Source of the DNA: Amycolatopsis orientalis DSM 40040 = KCTC 9412
Lineage (GTDB): Bacteria > Actinomycetota > Actinomycetes > Mycobacteriales > Pseudonocardiaceae
Assembly (NCBI RefSeq): GCF_000478275.1
Contig: NZ_ASJB01000031.1
Span: forward strand, 179,850-243,849
DNA length: 64,000 nt
Direction of reading: 5' to 3'
In this document: in pieces, positions 62,759 through 64,000 of the stretch
Layout: each line of letters opens with the position of its first letter
Numbering within the stretch: the stretch's first letter is position 1
Program-made: the position numbers and the translations under genes
The notes under the pieces: model-generated
The model's database searches: none
What the model saw: only the letters and a program-made list of their open reading frames with translations
What the model was told of the DNA's origin: nothing

Positions 62759-62780
62759 AGCGGGAGCAGGGAGAGTGATC

Positions 62781-63572
62781 GTGGCCAGCCACTTCGAGGC
62801 GATCGGTATCGGCATCGCCGGCCAGGAGGAGTTCGAGGAGAAGGTGATCTCCCTGATCAGCGAGGGCACGGCCCGGCAGATCACGAAGAAGGTCACCGAG
62901 CATGTCTGGACCGATCCCTCTGGCGCCCGGCTGATCGCCCAGGTCCGCGGCGGCAAGCTCGACTTCCTCCTGCCGTGCCTGGCGGGCACGGCGCCCGCGG
63001 TACCGGTGCGCGACGTTCGGCTCGTCGATGCCGAGACCGCGATGCTCGAACTCCTCGACGGCGTCGACGGGGAGCTGGTCTGTCCCATCGCGGTGGAGCT
63101 GGAAGACCGAGCGGTCCTCGCCCACTCCGGCGGACGGCTCGAGACCGGCTCCCTGGTGCTGTCGGCTCTCGCCGAAGAGGTCACCGTGCACGCCGATGCC
63201 GAGGCCTATGACGCTTCGCAGGACGACGACGAACTGAAGTTCGCCCCCGACCACTTCATCCCCTCCGGGGCTTTCCCGCTCGAAGAATCGTCGCGCGACT
63301 GGACGCCCTCCGCCCACGCGCTGTTCGCCGGAGAGGTCATCGAGGTCGAGACCCCCGTGAACACCGTGACCGGCACCGCGTTCCACCGAATCCGGGTCCG
63401 CACCATCGCCGCGATCGAACTTGACGTCGCTGTCGCGACCACCGGCCTCGAGCGACCACCCGCGCGCGGCAACATCGTGAGCGGGACCTTCTTCCTGACC
63501 GGAAGACTGGGACTCCAGCCGGCCGACCCCGCGGAAAACGCGGTGAAACGGCGTCGCTGGTTCCGACGGTAA
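62781..63572 (+). CDS. Hypothetical protein (263 aa)
   Basis: I do not recognise the family. The sequence begins VASHFEAIGIGIAGQEEFEE, is acidic, has no membrane segment or signal peptide, and ends in a basic patch KRRRWFRR. The domain looks mostly beta-rich with AELDVAVATTG-like strands in the last third. The GTG at 62781 follows GGGAGA at good spacing; a GTG at 62775 is an alternative. It is monocistronic and followed by a terminator-like hairpin. Confidence 0.7.
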   Translation: MASHFEAIGIGIAGQEEFEEKVISLISEGTARQITKKVTEHVWTDPSGARLIAQVRGGKLDFLLPCLAGTAPAVPVRDVRLVDAETAMLELLDGVDGELVCPIAVELEDRAVLAHSGGRLETGSLVLSALAEEVTVHADAEAYDASQDDDELKFAPDHFIPSGAFPLEESSRDWTPSAHALFAGEVIEVETPVNTVTGTAFHRIRVRTIAAIELDVAVATTGLERPPARGNIVSGTFFLTGRLGLQPADPAENAVKRRRWFRR

Positions 63573-63581
63573 GCCCGGCCA

Positions 63582-63604
63582 CAGACCTTGCGTGGCGAGG
63601 TCTG
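63582..63604 (+). terminator. Short terminator-like hairpin
   Basis: Arms 63582-63588 (CAGACCT) and 63598-63604 (AGGTCTG) pair perfectly around nine bases, ten bases after the stop of the preceding gene. The stem is short, so termination is likely but not strong. Confidence 0.5.
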
Positions 63605-63624
63605 GCTCCCGAACACCGAGGGGT

Positions 63625-63651
63625 TGTGACAACTTAATCAGATGTGTCACA
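63625..63651. promoter_or_regulatory. Inverted repeat TGTGACA...TGTCACA upstream of a secreted protein gene
   Basis: A 7-bp perfect inverted repeat (63625-63631 and 63645-63651) with a 13-base, AT-rich centre lies 60 bases before the ATG at 63711. The size fits a dimeric regulator operator overlapping a promoter. Which regulator cannot be told. Confidence 0.45.
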
Positions 63652-63710
63652 CTCCAGGGGTCCGGACCACCTGTTCGGGCATTGGGGCACAACTGGATTT
63701 GGGGGCTTCG

Positions 63711-64000
63711 ATGAAATCTCGGACCGCGAAGATCATGCTCGCCGCAACACTGGCGAGCGTCGGGCTGTCCATCGCCGTAGCGCCACCGGCATCCGCGGCC
63801 CCTCCGCCCTATTGCAGGGCATCGCAGGACGGAAACGGGGCCAAGGCCTACTGTTACACGTCTGCACGGGGCACGCAGTTCCGGGCGGTGGCCCGCTGCA
63901 AGTACCAGACCCCGACCGGCAGCTACGACTACTCGAACTTCTACAGCGCCTGGCAAAGGCAAGGAGATCCCAACGAAGCCATCGCCCCTTGTGGCCCAAT
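63711..64000 (+). CDS. Secreted hypothetical protein (C-terminus off window)
   Basis: The 96 visible residues begin with a Sec-type signal peptide: basic MKSRTAK, a hydrophobic core to about residue 24, and a likely cleavage after PASA. The mature part starts APPPYCRASQDG and has at least four cysteines in the visible part, suggesting a small disulfide-bonded extracellular domain. No family is recognised. The gene continues beyond the right edge. Confidence 0.7.
   Translation, partial: MKSRTAKIMLAATLASVGLSIAVAPPASAAPPPYCRASQDGNGAKAYCYTSARGTQFRAVARCKYQTPTGSYDYSNFYSAWQRQGDPNEAIAPCGP

Larger units (their letters stand above)
62349..62780. other. Intergenic region with palindrome, open-frame remnant and 7-base tandem repeat
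   Basis: This 432-base gap holds a 53-base palindrome (62473-62525), a stretch on the minus strand (about 62745 to 62512) that reads ADLEYVEEPRPSGEELASVR and CAEACGLGTMSLLAGDVCRS with coding-like third positions but no start codon, and three copies of AGCGGAC at 62738-62758. The open frame may be a gene remnant. Confidence 0.5.

Noticed and set aside
1..64000. tRNA, rRNA, integrase, transposase or CRISPR genes
   Set aside because: None was recognised on either strand by reading; the only mobile-like features are short repeats without coding capacity.

Overview
The window is GC-rich actinobacterial DNA with strong third-position G/C bias, frequent GTG starts and many 1- to 4-base stop/start overlaps. 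Gene content (a DosR-type dormancy set, two WS/DGAT acyltransferases, tandem universal stress proteins, a group 3b [NiFe] hydrogenase and a Pls-type membrane peptide synthetase) points to a Pseudonocardiaceae-like actinomycete. Amycolatopsis is my best guess, by inference only. I saw no rRNA, tRNA, CRISPR array, integrase or transposase.

About 1-51 kb is a dormancy/hypoxia island. The left part (1-18.4 kb) holds a CBS-BON protein, stress proteins, a WS/DGAT, a decayed SPFH gene, an acyltransferase and a CPBP protease that meet head to head, a flavodoxin, a nitroreductase, FtsH, a second WS/DGAT, a beta-CASP nuclease, a SulP transporter and a DoxX-like protein. The middle (18.4-32.4 kb) has a minus-strand operon of a GNAT/acyl-CoA-ligase fusion, CBS-BON, a Cys-rich protein, Usp and two nitroreductases; then an Rv1733c-like membrane protein, a CBS protein, acetate kinase, Hsp20, two GAF-ANTAR regulators, GAPDH, a RafH-like ribosome hibernation factor and class I aldolase. 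Next (32.6-40.5 kb) is a tightly packed eight-gene operon: small membrane protein, acyl-CoA ligase, E1 alpha, E1 beta, E2, carrier protein, glycosyltransferase-YHS fusion and GalT-like protein. A divergent hydrogenase unit follows (41.4-50.8 kb): hyhBGSL plus protease on the minus strand and hypFCDE on the plus strand. Sequences resembling the DosR/DevR operator (GGGACC-N4-GnCnC) lie in front of most of these units. No dosR or dosS gene is in the window.

The genes fit one job: survival when respiration stops. Acetate kinase, aldolase and GAPDH support fermentative carbon flow, the hydrogenase disposes of or recovers reductant, WS/DGATs store carbon as lipid, RafH, Hsp20 and FtsH protect ribosomes and proteins, and Usp and CBS proteins sense nucleotides. 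This is inference from gene content.

From 51 kb the content changes: DUF3048 protein, FAD-linked oxidase, methyltransferase, then a translationally coupled three-gene operon on the minus strand: aspartate kinase, a 1354-residue Pls-type synthetase and a diaminobutyrate aminotransferase. This looks like a self-sufficient poly-diaminobutyrate pathway and is the most interesting locus here. An AT-rich 600-base leader precedes it. The right end has a DinB protein, a 53-base palindrome, an unknown gene and the start of a secreted protein.

Intergenic regions carry several related repeat families, including a MITE-like 424-base segment whose right end supplies the last codons and stop of acetate kinase.
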